Of a stretch of DNA of 64,000 nucleotides, positions 1-11,143 are shown in pieces; positions within the stretch are counted from its first letter, which is position 1, and each line of letters starts with the position of its first letter. The stretch lies in contig JANTUC010000013.1 in assembly GCA_026873275.1 (NCBI GenBank), positions 558,001 through 622,000 of the forward strand, given 5' to 3'. The notes below the pieces were generated by a model. That model did not search any database and was not told the DNA's origin. It worked only from the letters and a program-made list of their open reading frames with translations. Position numbers and translations under genes: made by a program. Source of the stretch: Pseudopithomyces maydicus (lineage: Eukaryota; Ascomycota; Dothideomycetes; Pleosporales; Didymosphaeriaceae).

Positions 1-720
1 ACTACGCGGCTGCCTTAAATAAATATTAATTATTATTAATTTATATATAGGGCGTTTATATACCGGCAGACAATTATAATTAATAGGTATAAAGGGAGAG
101 TAAAAGATATTATAATTAAATAAAGATAAATAAATAGCTTTATAATACTATTTATACTTAGTATAAAAAGGGTAATAATTATGCCAGGATATAGATAACG
201 CCCTAAAGGGGCGCTACCAGCTTTTATTTATACTTCTAATATTAATATTAAATAAAATAATTTTAGATCTCTTTTATAATGCTTTTAATCTAGCTAAAAT
301 AACTAGAAATAAAAAAATTATTTTAATTTTAAAATAAATAATTAAATTATATTTATTAGTATAGGGCTTTAGCTCTACTAAGTATAGTAATACTACTATA
401 AAATAGGGGGTTATACTAAAGAGTCTTATATATAAAGAGACGCTTAAAAATAAAAATTTAAATTTTATAATAATATTATTAAGTATAGAGGGTATTACAT
501 TTCTTAAAGAGATACTTAAAACTATTATATAATATTATATAGCTATTTTAATATAATATTTATTAATTTAGTTAGTTGCGTAGGCGTCTATATACTAATA
601 AATAGTTATATTTAATAAATATATAAAATTATAAAGAGATACTATAAAATAAGTAAATTTAGCTTTATAATATTATTTTACCTAGTAAAAAAATTTAATA
701 ATAAGATTATATAACATAGA
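1..720. repeat. AT-rich, RIP-like repeat relic
   Basis: The first 720 bases are overwhelmingly A and T with almost no C or G outside two islands, and no frame is open for a meaningful length. The composition changes abruptly at about position 720 to roughly balanced DNA. The two GC islands, near 190-218 and 714-745, share the motif GATAACGCCCT followed by a GGGGCGC block, so they are direct copies about 525 bp apart. This is what RIP leaves of an old transposon in filamentous ascomycetes. The element class cannot be told because coding content is gone. Confidence 0.7.
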
Positions 721-3700
721 TAACGCCCTAGTGGGGCGCCACTTCGAATCCCCACAGTGATGACAGTCGCTAGGCTTAGCCATTGTGTTTTTCGAGATCG
801 CAGATCCCAGGAGTGATGATAGACTAGGTAGGGGCATGCACGCATTAGTGGATGGACTGCATTCCCGGGACCTCAGGGGCGAGAGTATCAAAGGCCACAC
901 TATGGGATTCTCGTCTGGCCCTAGATCTAGCCCATCGTGGCGAATGTTCTTTTCACAGCCTAGACGCTGGGACTGTGGGTTTTCTACAGTTCAGAAAAGT
1001 CTGGAGTGTACAGAAGAAAATCCACAGAGAGATTTCCATGAGAAATCGCCGGAAACATGGTATAGAACGATTGGACAAGAACCATCTGCCAAAGGATTGT
1101 GTAGCGCGAGTTTTTATCTTAGCTACACGATTGCCAATTCATCTGTGGACGAATCATACGTGATATTTCCATGATCATAGCAGCTTCATCGCAAGGAAGT
1201 GATATCAGTTGTTAATGGCGGCTGGTCACTCTAGCAGCTCTAAACCCAATTGGTTTGTCCTTTCTAGGTTTGACTGTATACCAATCCTCCTTATTCAATT
1301 CTGTGTAGCTACCAATGCTTGCGTTCAGGTTTTCCTCATGGGTTACCCTTGAAGATCTATTTAGCAGGGCTTTGCACGTGGCAGGGTCCTCGCTTCGAGA
1401 CGACTATAATCAGAGCTATGTAATCGTTTCCCTGAAATCAACATCTGAAAACATGTCCTCGACTTGATCTTCTCCGAGGAAATGTAATGATTGATCCATA
1501 TGCTTGAAGCTGCTCGGCAGATCTTTCTGCCGGTACCAGCGTTACACCAAGTACCGTATTTCCTTGAGTAACTGCCGTGGCGTTTCTAGAGTCTTGTTCG
1601 TGAGATTGATACAAGCGTGTCTTTATCTAAGGCAAGCCACAACCCACCCTAGGTGATCCATGGTTCAATTAAGCCATTCGCGGCGCATGTCTGCGAACCG
1701 GCAGGCATAACGCATCCCCAGATCACTGTATCCACCACTCTTGGCATACTATCACGCAATAATCCATGTCCATGTATCCGTTCTGTATTTCAGTCCTAAC
1801 GGCGAAATATCCGCATCTGTCAAAGTTCTTTGAATTCCTGGCGGTAGCAGCGCTTCGTGTTCTGAATTTTCCTAACCTTATTTGTTATGTGCGAAGGAAA
1901 TGTCTCCACCAGTGAGATGGGGCTTTTGCAGGCGCAGCTGCCCGATTAATGGCCCTTGCGCTGCGGACGGACGTTTCACCGGAATTCATCTCCCTAAGCA
2001 GGTTGGCAGTCAATATCAGTCACTCTCAGATGAAAACAAGGAAGAGTCGTATACGATTCATGCTGCGACCGGGTAGCAGAATCAACGTCAGCAGAGTTCA
2101 CTGTTTCCATGCTGGTGTTGACTGGCTTGCTAAGACACGGGGCCTCGTTTACGAAAGCTGCCTCAATCCCCACATCTAGTTAAGATCTGTCGATAGGGTC
2201 CTCACAGCCTCTGTCTTTTAGTTCGTTCGGTATACCGTATCCGCCATTCGTGGTTTATCAGTTCGTCAACATTCATAAGCGAAGGTTCAAGAGGGCTGGT
2301 TAATCTGGGCACTCGCGCGCTTGCGTTGACATACGGAGTTTAAGTATGAACTCGTTGAGGTCCGGGTACATCGCCGCTTCTAATGAAAAACGTTTTTTGT
2401 ATCAAGCTCAACTATGCATACATGTGTACAACACCGGCTGGTGTTGGCCAACACAGCTTTCATACATTTGCTGAGGCTGATATGAATGGAATCTTCGCCG
2501 CTCTTAAGCCGCTGCAAACGGTATCAATATGAGAAGTCCACGACCCTCCTCGGGTTCGGAGAACTGTTTCCACCATATCGCATAAATTGCGTGATTAACT
2601 CCCCGGCTTATCACAGGAGGTGCCACAATGCATCCTCTTTGAAGGTCTGACAACGTATTGTACAAACAACCAGAGTGATAACGATAAAGCTTCAGCTATT
2701 TCGCTTGCGTCTATAATCTTATCCTGTGTGTGCGAATGAAAAGTATCCAGGATCTTGAGAATACCCTCTTAGCTGGCAGTGTCAAAATGCCAAATTCAAT
2801 AGCCTGCTCTCTAAAACGGCTGATACTTATACTTCAGACATGAATTATAGAAATATATCATCTGATGCTCTTCTTTGAGTACGATTCGATACTACTTATA
2901 TGCTTCACACTTCTGCGCCTTCCTCAGGTGATCAGAGGCTTAGGTATCATCCCAGGTACAAAATGTATTCTCAGCCACAATCGGTATGCACCAACTATCT
3001 ACCTTCTTTACCTCAATTCACATTTCAGTGTGCGTGTAGTTAAATTTCTCTTATTTTAGTCTTTGCGAGGATTGTTCGACGCCTTCGGCTCATGATGCCT
3101 CGACCAATCAGCGCTTCTGGTTAACACTTCCAGCCAATGAAGAACGACCAAGAATCTTTTATTACTTGAGTACCAAAAATTGCACCGGGATTTAATTTAT
3201 GGTATCTGTATCGGCTCTATCGAACCGTTGGTTTGCTCTTTGAGTCGAAGATTCATACTCATCTCGAGAGCTCAGTGCGTTTAATCAACATATGTTGATA
3301 GCGGTATATACAACAGGTGTAGGGTACAGCGGATGACTTCGCAGAACGAACGCGGCTGATGTTATCTGCTGGATACTGAGAGTTATTCCCGTTTTGTTTG
3401 CTATGGGCTGCTCCATATCAATGTTCTACCCTGCTGGGATAGCATGACAACTTCAGTCGATAGCAATTTCAGGCTCATCGCATTCGTTTTGCTTGCCTTT
3501 GTCGAATCAATATAATTGGACGGCAAATGGTTCCGACACTCCCTGTGGGTGGACGCTGCGGCATGACTCGTTTTCTTCCTAGGTCCGCTTCGTCTGACGG
3601 AAACTGGGAACAATCTCACCCTGTCGTCCCATTCCCTCTGAACGAAGAAAAAATCTCGATTGACACACCTGCAATGTGATGATACGTATCTTCCGATGGC

Positions 3701-4958
3701 TTCTATAACCATTAATAACAGCTATACACATCATACATCACCGATATCCATTCACGACGCCCAGATATCGCCCCCGCCATGCTAGATTCGACCTCCAGAC
3801 AGAGCTTTGTGTAGCCGCCACAAGCAAAGACAGAGTTATTGGCACATACCATGCACATATTCGTCTATTCGGCAAGATAATCAGGCAATCTACATGGTTC
3901 TACTGCACGGCATCGTCAGCGCGATGATGTGATGGGCCCACTATCAACTGCATGTGCTCACGATCGCGTTTGCTCACCGCCACCGCAAGCAAACCCACGC
4001 TGTGCAGATCGTAGCATGGGAGTTTTGACGGAAGAACTAGGACGACATCCGATACATGTATCTCAGGAAGCGGCAAACGTACACGAGAAGCCTAGCTTCA
4101 CAACCCAGATATGAGGCAGCTACTTTGTGTCAAAGCAGCTACAGGCGCCATATTCTTAGCCCATCGTACGACATAACAGAATCAGCTCATAATTACAGAT
4201 TGCAGTAGCTGGAATGGGGTAGCGATCACTAAACCTATATGGGCTTCAGTCGCTGACCGAATGTGACGTTCCCCATCGCTTGACAATCGAGTTTGGTTTT
4301 ACGACTGACATCGGGTAGAGTATACCAGAAGACATCAAGCCGTAGGATACAGTGGTAGATCGGATAGTAAATCTGGCAGTCCATCACCCATAGTTACGTC
4401 GCAATGGCCAGCTCAACCAAGATGTTGGACCGTGATCGAAAGGCTGGCGCCACCTATCTCTTTGGAATCCTCGGGTACCACTACTACCTCTTTCGCCGAG
4501 ACCAGATTCCCAAGATCACGTAGAAACGTCTGAAATGCTTATGTGTGCCTTTCAATGGTCCTGCCAAGATCATCTTCAACGCTGGTCTTGATAACCAGAT
4601 ACTAATGATCCGCTTCTTATTGACACCATCGGCATCGATAGGATCCTGAACACATTTCATAGAAAGGATTTCAACTGATCGTTTTGTGTGACATGTACTT
4701 TTCTCCACAAATATACGAGGCCCAGGTGAGTGGATTCAATCCGCTGGCTACTACGCTGTTGCTAATGACCTGCCATCCAGTTGTACCCTCGACCGTAGAC
4801 CCTTCTAGCGACAATGCCAATCCCTACCGTATCAATCAATACCTACCGTAACCATACTTGATCACAGCTTTCACGACTTCACATTGCTCCACTGCAGATG
4901 TTCAAGCCAGTTACCCTCAATGTTGTACAAATTGATCTCAACTTCTAGACTGATTACC
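721..4958. other. Gene-free stretch next to AT-rich relic
   Basis: No reading frame here is convincing. The open frames are short, lack recognisable motifs and do not join across plausible splice sites. Composition is intermediate, neither strongly RIP-mutated nor codon-biased. It may be decayed transposon or long intergenic DNA. Confidence 0.5.
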
Positions 4959-6398
4959 TCAACGATACCTCCCACTGTTACTCCGATCCAAAACACCCAT
5001 ACCCCCTACCGTGACGTCACTGCCCTTCCTGTCATCGCGCCCCGGCACTGTCAGTCCCATCCGCTCCTTCTCCAGATACTCCTGCTCCTCCTCTCTCCGC
5101 CGCATCTCCTCCGCCTCCCGTCTCGCGTCTTCAACGTACTTCCTACGCTCCGCGCGTGCCTTCTCCTGAAGCTCCCCGAACGGATCAAAGCGTTCACTGG
5201 CAGGGTCCTTGAACGGATTCTTGATCCAGCTTCCGCGATCCGTTAGCGTAGTAGAACGGGGACGTCCCCGCAATTGATCATAAGCTTTATGGAGAGGTGG
5301 ATCGGCAAAGGGATTCGGAGTTGGCTGTGGAGGTGCAACCGATGGTACCGCGCGGATTCTCGATGGGTTAGAGTTCGTAGACACAGTTTCAGGGCGTTGG
5401 TAGTGCGAGCCTCCAAACAGCGCGTCGCTGTTTGTGGACGACTTTGTCATGTGGGCAAGATTGGGTCGTGGTCCGCCAAAGCTATCATTCATGTGTGAGG
5501 TCTCGGGTGCATGAAGAGAGCCGCTGTTACCGGGGTTGAAAGCATCTTCGGCGTGTCGCATAGAGGCCTCGTTGTGTCGACGCTTTCGTCGCTTGATGAA
5601 AATGAACAGCCCGACAAGAAGGGCGATGAAACCCATGATAGACAAGGTAATCGCAGCTGCTTCGGCTCCCTTGCTGATGATAGGTTTCTCCTCGTGATGC
5701 CGCTCTCTACCAATTCCAGACTTCTCGCCATCAAGCTCGGACTGCGCAGGAATGAAGGCAATACTTGTGACCGAAGGTGGGTTCACCATTGTCGGTTGCG
5801 GTTTCTGCGACGAGATCGATAAAGATGGAGTGGGCGAAGATACTGGCTTTCTGACAAGGGTCGATGAAGAACTCTCCGAGGAATTTTCCGGGAGTGATAA
5901 CACAGGTAGAGCCGTTCCTACTGCAGTTGACTGCGAGGCCACGGCTGAACTTGTGTTCTGTGCTGGATTGGAAACTGGAGATGACGTAGCGGGTGGAGCA
6001 GGTTGATTGGTTGATCTTGCATCTTGCGCTGTGGTCGATGGAATGGATGATGTGCTTTCTGGCGCACTCGACGAGGATGCCGGTGGTGGTGGTGGAGCTG
6101 AAGGTGATGGGGTCGCACTCGTCTGAGCATCTGTTGTAGTCACAGGCTGTGTCCCTATCTGAGTAGGTGCCGCTGTCTCTGTGGGTGGTGGCGGTAATGC
6201 ACTGGAAGAGCGTGTCCCAGTAGGTGATGGCAACCCTGACGACTTTGGTGAGTCGGGCGATTTTGGACTGCCCGAACTCTTCGGGCTCTTTGGGCTGTCT
6301 GGGCTGTCTGGGCTCTTCGTTCCAGTAGCATCTTGTCGGCGGACGAGCGTAGGCTCAATCTTGATCGGCGAAGGTCGTCGACGCTGGTAAAGACCCAT
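4959..6398 (-). CDS. Ser/Pro-rich single-pass membrane protein
   Basis: Intronless gene of 479 residues. The ATG at 6398 was chosen because the frame upstream has only a TTG, and AACATGGG is a good fungal start context. Residues ~25-60 are a low-complexity Ser-Pro-Asp/Lys repeat (PDSPKSPKSSG-like), followed by a long Ser/Thr/Pro-rich region expected to be O-glycosylated. One transmembrane segment (ITLSIMGFIALLVGLFIFI) near residue 255 is followed by a KRRKRR stop-transfer cluster, and a charged Glu/Arg-rich, probably coiled-coil tail is near the C-terminus. The layout resembles Mid2/WSC-type wall sensors or msb2-like mucins, but no WSC domain or clear signal peptide is visible, so the extracellular N-terminus is an inference. 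The specific function is unknown. Confidence 0.75.
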   Translation of the reverse strand: MGLYQRRRPSPIKIEPTLVRRQDATGTKSPDSPDSPKSPKSSGSPKSPDSPKSSGLPSPTGTRSSSALPPPPTETAAPTQIGTQPVTTTDAQTSATPSPSAPPPPPASSSSAPESTSSIPSTTAQDARSTNQPAPPATSSPVSNPAQNTSSAVASQSTAVGTALPVLSLPENSSESSSSTLVRKPVSSPTPSLSISSQKPQPTMVNPPSVTSIAFIPAQSELDGEKSGIGRERHHEEKPIISKGAEAAAITLSIMGFIALLVGLFIFIKRRKRRHNEASMRHAEDAFNPGNSGSLHAPETSHMNDSFGGPRPNLAHMTKSSTNSDALFGGSHYQRPETVSTNSNPSRIRAVPSVAPPQPTPNPFADPPLHKAYDQLRGRPRSTTLTDRGSWIKNPFKDPASERFDPFGELQEKARAERRKYVEDARREAEEMRRREEEQEYLEKERMGLTVPGRDDRKGSDVTVGGMGVLDRSNSGRYR

Positions 6399-7956
6399 GT
6401 TGGAAACCCGCAACTTGGACCGATATTAGGAAGCAACAATTTAAAAACTTAAGATCAAACTACGCATTAGATGTTGAACATGCGTAAGCGATCACAAGAT
6501 GTCCCCAGGACGAGAAGCGAAAACCCGGTCAACGGAAAAGACGAAAGGAATGGAAATGGCGTGACTCCTCAGGCACAAGCAATTGAAGAGGGGCGAAGGA
6601 AAGAAGAACCAAGCCTCCAGGAAACGGACACCCCAACTTTTACATTACGCACGCGCGCTCCATCTACTCTCACGTCCCTTTCGTCGCACAAAAGCGGGTC
6701 TGACAAGAAACGCCGAGACTACATCCAGCGGGGATCTTCATTCTCCGCATCACATATTCGTTGCGCCCAAGACATGAAGCGTACCATCCAGGACGTTGCC
6801 GGTAGACAGCCCAGATACGTCGCCGTTTCGTTTCGCGCCTGAGGATAACCGTCGTGGGAGTGGTCGGTGTGCGGGCCCTGAAACACGAAGGCGTTTGATG
6901 TGCAACAGCATGAGGAGCAGCGTGCCTCAGCAACTGCATGAAATACCCAGACGTATTCCAATTCCCGGCCGGCTAGGCTGGAACCGTAGCCACTCTGTGA
7001 TGCAATGTTATAATTATTGAGGATACTGCCAACTTGCCAACCGGGAACAGGATGGAGTCTCCTCGTTACGATCACGGTCTTTCGATGCCTTGAAAGATGA
7101 ATTTTAGTCCCGCCCTAGAGTACAGAACCAGACTCTTGCTGCATTGATGACACTAAAACGTATGAGGCGCGTAGCTGAAATTCTAAATAGCAATGGCAGG
7201 GTGATCGTGGACTGCAGGGCGACGAGTTGTGCACATGACCTATTTCCACATTGGGTAAGCGCCCCCCCCCCCCCCCTGGAAGCAGCGAATCCGAGTTCGG
7301 ACAGGGCATTTCCGTTCCTATACCTGCTCACCTCTCAGAACAATGTGACGCAATCATCTTTCAAAATAGATGCCGATCATATTGGCGTTTAATGCATTTG
7401 CTTATTCTTTTATTTGGGCTTAACACTGCACAGAGCAGTGTCTTGTTTTCGACCTGTTGAAGCACGAGCCATCCACCTGGCCAGTCTTGTCCCCTTACAG
7501 TCTCAGCAGCCGAAGATTTGCTAGTGTGCATATTGCCTTGTCTTTACCAAAAACGCCTAATCGGGTCCAGAACAGGTGGGAACCTTTAGCTCTAGGGTTC
7601 TCGAGCGATGGTGGACTCTAAAAAGCCAAACATTTCATCGATGGCTAGTTTTGAATAAACCTGGTTCAGGCCTCTCAGACACTTCAGTCTTCGATTAATC
7701 TATCGATTGTAGCCGGAAGCTTAGAATTATCATGCGCATTCATCTTTTTATCATGTTCTCGAATCACGCGCCAGAATTTCCTAAAAAGACCCAGGCAAAA
7801 ATTCTCTGGCAGATATAGCGATTTCAATTTGCGCCGCTCTGTGGGCTTAAATAGCTCTTATACGAACGTCACTAGTAGGCCTCCTCGGTACATATGCAGT
7901 GGTAAGCACGAAATCAACATGGCGTAGTCCACTTTACAAGAACTAGTAATCAGCGA
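6399..7956. other. Intergenic region with poly-C run
   Basis: No supported gene. A 123-codon open frame at 6471-6842 on the plus strand starts only about 70 bp from the start of the divergent membrane-protein gene and shows no domain. A run of 15 C lies at 7262-7276. Confidence 0.5.
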
Positions 7957-8790
7957 TTAGCTAGATTTCTTTTCTATCAAACCTCTTTTCTCCAACCAAT
8001 CCTTCACGGCTTCGTTGAACCTTTCGCTTTCTATAAAGTGACTAAAAGTTCCTTGCTGCATTTTGTGGAGGTCATCTAACGGACCCAAACCTAGCTCTTC
8101 TTCCCAAGCCTCAGCATGCGGTAAAACCGTAGTGGGAAACACAAGCTTAGGACATTTTCTTTCTTTCATGAACGCTTTTGCCTCCTCAGATCGGCCAACT
8201 ACCTTGTCGAATAGCTCCACAATTGCCTGACCACAGCCAGCAAGCGCGATGCCATCGGTTCCAAGGACTCGTCTGATATGCCAGGTCCTAATCCAATCCG
8301 GAGTCTGGTCCGTATACATGAAGTTTTCGAAAAACTCAGCAACGATGCGAGGTGCGCTGCCAGGATTTCCGCACATTTCTTTGGTCATCTCTACTAGAAC
8401 GGGCGGTGCGCCGCAATAGATGGGATGCGCAAGAATGAGTGCTTTCACGAACGTAGGATGTTCAACAGCGAGGATAGAAGCAATTACTGTTCCCATCGAG
8501 TGCCCTATGATGATGCTGGGCCCGGTTTGAAGATGCTCAAGCAGCGCGATAATATCACCCGCGAATGCCCTCATGGAGTAATCCGATATTGACGATGGAG
8601 CACTGGAGCGACCATGTCCACGAAGGTCGAGTGCAATGACACGGAAACCGAGTGATGCCAGCAAAGGAATCTGGTGGCTCCAGTCATGAGCATCGCAGGC
8701 CCAACCGTGGACGAGGACTATCGACGGCCCGCTATCGGTACCATGCGTGGTATAGAAAATGGACACGGGACCGTTCGCGAAGAAAGGCAT
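7957..8790 (-). CDS. Alpha/beta hydrolase
   Basis: Single-exon gene of 277 residues with the complete alpha/beta-hydrolase fold signature. The oxyanion HG motif is at residues 28-29 (VLVHGW), the DLRGHG strand/turn at 55-60, the nucleophile elbow GHSMG with Ser98 at residues 96-100, and a candidate catalytic His in FSHFIE near residue 253. No signal peptide or membrane segment is visible, so it is probably cytosolic. The family includes esterases, epoxide hydrolases, C-C bond hydrolases and haloperoxidase-like enzymes, and the substrate cannot be assigned from sequence. There is no pathway context in the neighbours. Confidence 0.85.
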   Translation of the reverse strand: MPFFANGPVSIFYTTHGTDSGPSIVLVHGWACDAHDWSHQIPLLASLGFRVIALDLRGHGRSSAPSSISDYSMRAFAGDIIALLEHLQTGPSIIIGHSMGTVIASILAVEHPTFVKALILAHPIYCGAPPVLVEMTKEMCGNPGSAPRIVAEFFENFMYTDQTPDWIRTWHIRRVLGTDGIALAGCGQAIVELFDKVVGRSEEAKAFMKERKCPKLVFPTTVLPHAEAWEEELGLGPLDDLHKMQQGTFSHFIESERFNEAVKDWLEKRGLIEKKSS

Positions 8791-9294
8791 TTTCGGACAA
8801 GGATGCTTGATTAAAACTTAAGCAGAGGTGTCTCTACTCTTCTGCACACACCCGGATCTGTGTAGGTTGTAGTGCATCTCCTTGGCTGTACCCCGCGCAA
8901 AATATATTAGCAGACCCACTAATGATGTATTCCCCACACCGTTCCTCCAAGACAGTCTATGTTACTATTGAGAACTATTCTGCAAACATTTGTAATCGAC
9001 TGAGGGAGGAACTTCCACTAATTAGAAGGAAATTATACTGCCCCTCCTAGTATGCGCGCACATGATGCGCATCGTTCTTTCATCCCAGTCCCGTTGTTGG
9101 GCTGTGCTTGCGGCAGGCGGTGCCCAGCAGCCGACGGAATTCCTGGATAAAGCAGCATGCGTTCCCGAAGGAAGCAAAGTAATATCGACATCTCAGACAC
9201 ATCGTCACGGGGTAATTTTTTCGGTCACGATGCCCTACTTTAAGAGCTTGAGCCCATCTCGCGATGCGTATGTACCTTGGATACACACACCACG
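8791..9294. other. Intergenic region, divergent promoters
   Basis: Lies between the starts of the hydrolase (minus) and the secreted DUF4360-like gene (plus), so it should hold both promoters. A short 78-codon frame at 9062-9298 looks like noise. Confidence 0.4.
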
Positions 9295-10157
9295 ATGAAG
9301 GTACGGACGATCCTGCAAATGCTCCTTTGGGACAGTGTGACGGCACTTCCGCATTCGTTTTCATCCGCTCAGGTTTCGTCGGAGTCGTCTGAGTGCCCCG
9401 AAACTTGGCTCTTTAACATTGCTTCGTTCTCTGGCCCTGGGTGTCCCGACAGCGTACCGGGATTTAACGCGACACGTGGGCACACGGATCAGGGCTGGGG
9501 TTCGCACTTTGTCCCGGGATGCCACACTCCATGGGCATGGTTCACGTTACCGTATATGGAGGCTACTGTCGGTGCGGGCGTGCGCGAGGCGAAGACTTAC
9601 TGTGATATGCGGCTCAAATGGAGAGAGATGGAAGGTGAAAGTTACCCTATCGATGTACCGCTCGACCGGGCGAAATGGAAGCTGAAGATGCATCGCAATG
9701 GCACCACCATGGAAGCAGGGTATGCGATTGACAAAGGCGTCAAGGCGAAGTGGACCTTTACTTATTGGACGGATGAAGACGATGCACAATCCAAGGCAAG
9801 TACAATTATGTTGCAGTTTCCCCCTATTTCTCGAGTGGATTGATGTAGCAATGGACAGCTAATAGGCAGTAGGTTGTCGATGAATTGACCGTGAACGGAC
9901 CGATACGTAACAAAACCCTGCCGGTTAAGCAGCTTGACTGGAGTCAGGGCAAAGACAAAACCTTGGAATGGGTTGCGCCTCAGTGTGGCGTCGCGTATAT
10001 CAAAGCACGTGTTGATCTAGTGTTGAAAGCTGACGATGCGGCCTCAAGCGGCGCGGTGTTCCCAACTCGTATCGGGAACGGTCTGAACCACGATTATGGA
10101 TGGCAGGGACCGTTAGTAGGCATCAGCCATGATTTTGAGCCATGCAAAGAAAACTAG
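9295..10157 (+). CDS. Secreted DUF4360-like protein (GC-AG intron)
   Basis: Two exons, 9295-9795 and 9873-10157, encode 261 residues. The intron has a GC donor in the strong context CAAG/GCAAGT, a GCTAAT branch site and a TAG acceptor. Splicing is phase 0 and joins two frames that are otherwise closed by stops. The N-terminus (MKVRTILQML...) looks like a signal peptide. The body resembles secreted DUF4360 proteins: a GPGCPDS motif, ATVGAGV followed by a Cys, and a WVAPQCG motif near the C-terminus. The pairing of Cys residues suggests disulphides and an extracellular location. The DUF4360 family is widespread in fungi without a known activity. The family match is from memory of its pattern, not a search. 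Confidence 0.7.
9796..9872 (+). other. GC-AG intron
   Basis: A 77-nt intron with the non-canonical donor GCAAGT preceded by CAAG, a GCTAAT branch motif at 9858-9863 and acceptor TAG at 9870-9872. No GT donor restores the frame nearby. GC-AG introns with exactly this extended donor consensus are a known minor class spliced by the U2 spliceosome. Confidence 0.7.
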
Positions 10158-10349
10158 GGCAGCTTCTTCGTGTCTTCTTTTTTCCAAATCTTTGGAGTCC
10201 TCAGGGGGGCGACTGAATGCGACTGGAGAAGTAATGCGGCATGTACCGGAGCTGACACTTGATTATGCGGGTTTTGTGGTAGCTTTTGACGCTTAGTGGG
10301 GAAATATCCATTTTTTCAGGCACATTTCCATCCCATGTGGATTTTGGCA

Positions 10350-10357
10350 GGTTATAC
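10350..10357. repeat. Target site duplication, left copy
   Basis: GGTTATAC immediately precedes the left inverted terminus of the hAT element and is repeated exactly at 11136-11143. Confidence 0.9.
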
Positions 10358-11135
10358 CAGTGATGGGGGATGAGTAATGGTGAGTAATACTCACGATTAC
10401 TCAATTACTCATTGAGTAATTACTCATTACTCACATTACTTATTACTTAATTACTCAATAAGTAAAATGAGTAATTATTAATTTTTTATTATAATATTAA
10501 AATTTAGAAAAAATTATATAACTTTTATATTAGACTTTTTTTATAAAATTATTATTTTATATAGTAATTTTAAAAATAAAAAAATATTTTTTTTTTAAAT
10601 TTAAATTACTAAATAAATAAATAGTATAATTATAATTTTTTAATTTATATATAGAGTAAAAAACTAATAGTATCAGATAAATAATCTAAAATTTTAAAAA
10701 TAATTATATTTGGGCATTTCCTAATTAGGTTTAGCTTAAAAAAACTGAAATATAATTAATATTAATTATTATATAAATCTTTTAATTTTAGTAAAAAATT
10801 TAAAAGAAATTATATATATTTTATATAGTACTTTTTTTAAAATAACTAATATTTATTAAAATAATATTATAAAAACTTTTTAAAAATAAAATTTCAATAT
10901 TATACTATTTTAATAAATATTAATTATTTTAAAAAAGTGCTGTATAAAATATATATAATTTCTTTTAAATTTTTTTATAAAATTATTATAATTAAATTTT
11001 AAATTATAATAATAAAATTATCCAGCGTTACTCATTACTCAGTAAGTATTACTTAATTACTCAATGAGTAATTACTCATTACTCAATTACTCATTAAGTA
11101 ATACTCAGAGTAATACTCAAAATCCCCCAACACTG
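10358..11135. mobile_element. Non-autonomous hAT element (MITE-like)
   Basis: A 778-bp element bounded by imperfect terminal inverted repeats. The left end begins CAGTGATGGGGGATGAG and the right end, read inward, begins CAGTGTTGGGGGATTTTGAG. It is flanked by a perfect 8-bp target duplication GGTTATAC at 10350-10357 and 11136-11143. CAGTG-type ends with an 8-bp duplication are the hallmark of the hAT superfamily. Subterminal zones (10371-10480 and 11030-11120) are packed with TTACTCA/TGAGTAA motifs, as expected for transposase-binding repeats. The interior (about 10480-11010) is very AT-rich and non-coding, consistent with RIP, so the element cannot encode a transposase and must have been mobilised in trans. 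Confidence 0.9.
10793..10976. repeat. Long internal inverted repeat
   Basis: Arms at about 10793-10870 and 10895-10976 are near-perfect reverse complements over roughly 80 bp, separated by about 25 bp. Several mismatches are C/T or G/A differences, as RIP would produce. The arms lie in the centre of the hAT element, so its transcript could fold into a long hairpin. Confidence 0.75.
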
Positions 11136-11143
11136 GGTTATAC
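11136..11143. repeat. Target site duplication, right copy
   Basis: GGTTATAC immediately follows the right terminus CACTG and is identical to the left flank at 10350-10357. Confidence 0.9.

Noticed and set aside
714..760. tRNA-like TTCGAATCCC motif
   Set aside because: It resembles a T-loop, but no A box, anticodon arm or acceptor stem can be built around it; it is better explained as part of the RIP-affected repeat.
6471..6842. 123-codon plus-strand frame near the Ser/Pro-rich gene
   Set aside because: Starts ~70 bp from a divergent gene start, leaving no room for promoters, and is low-complexity hydrophilic sequence.
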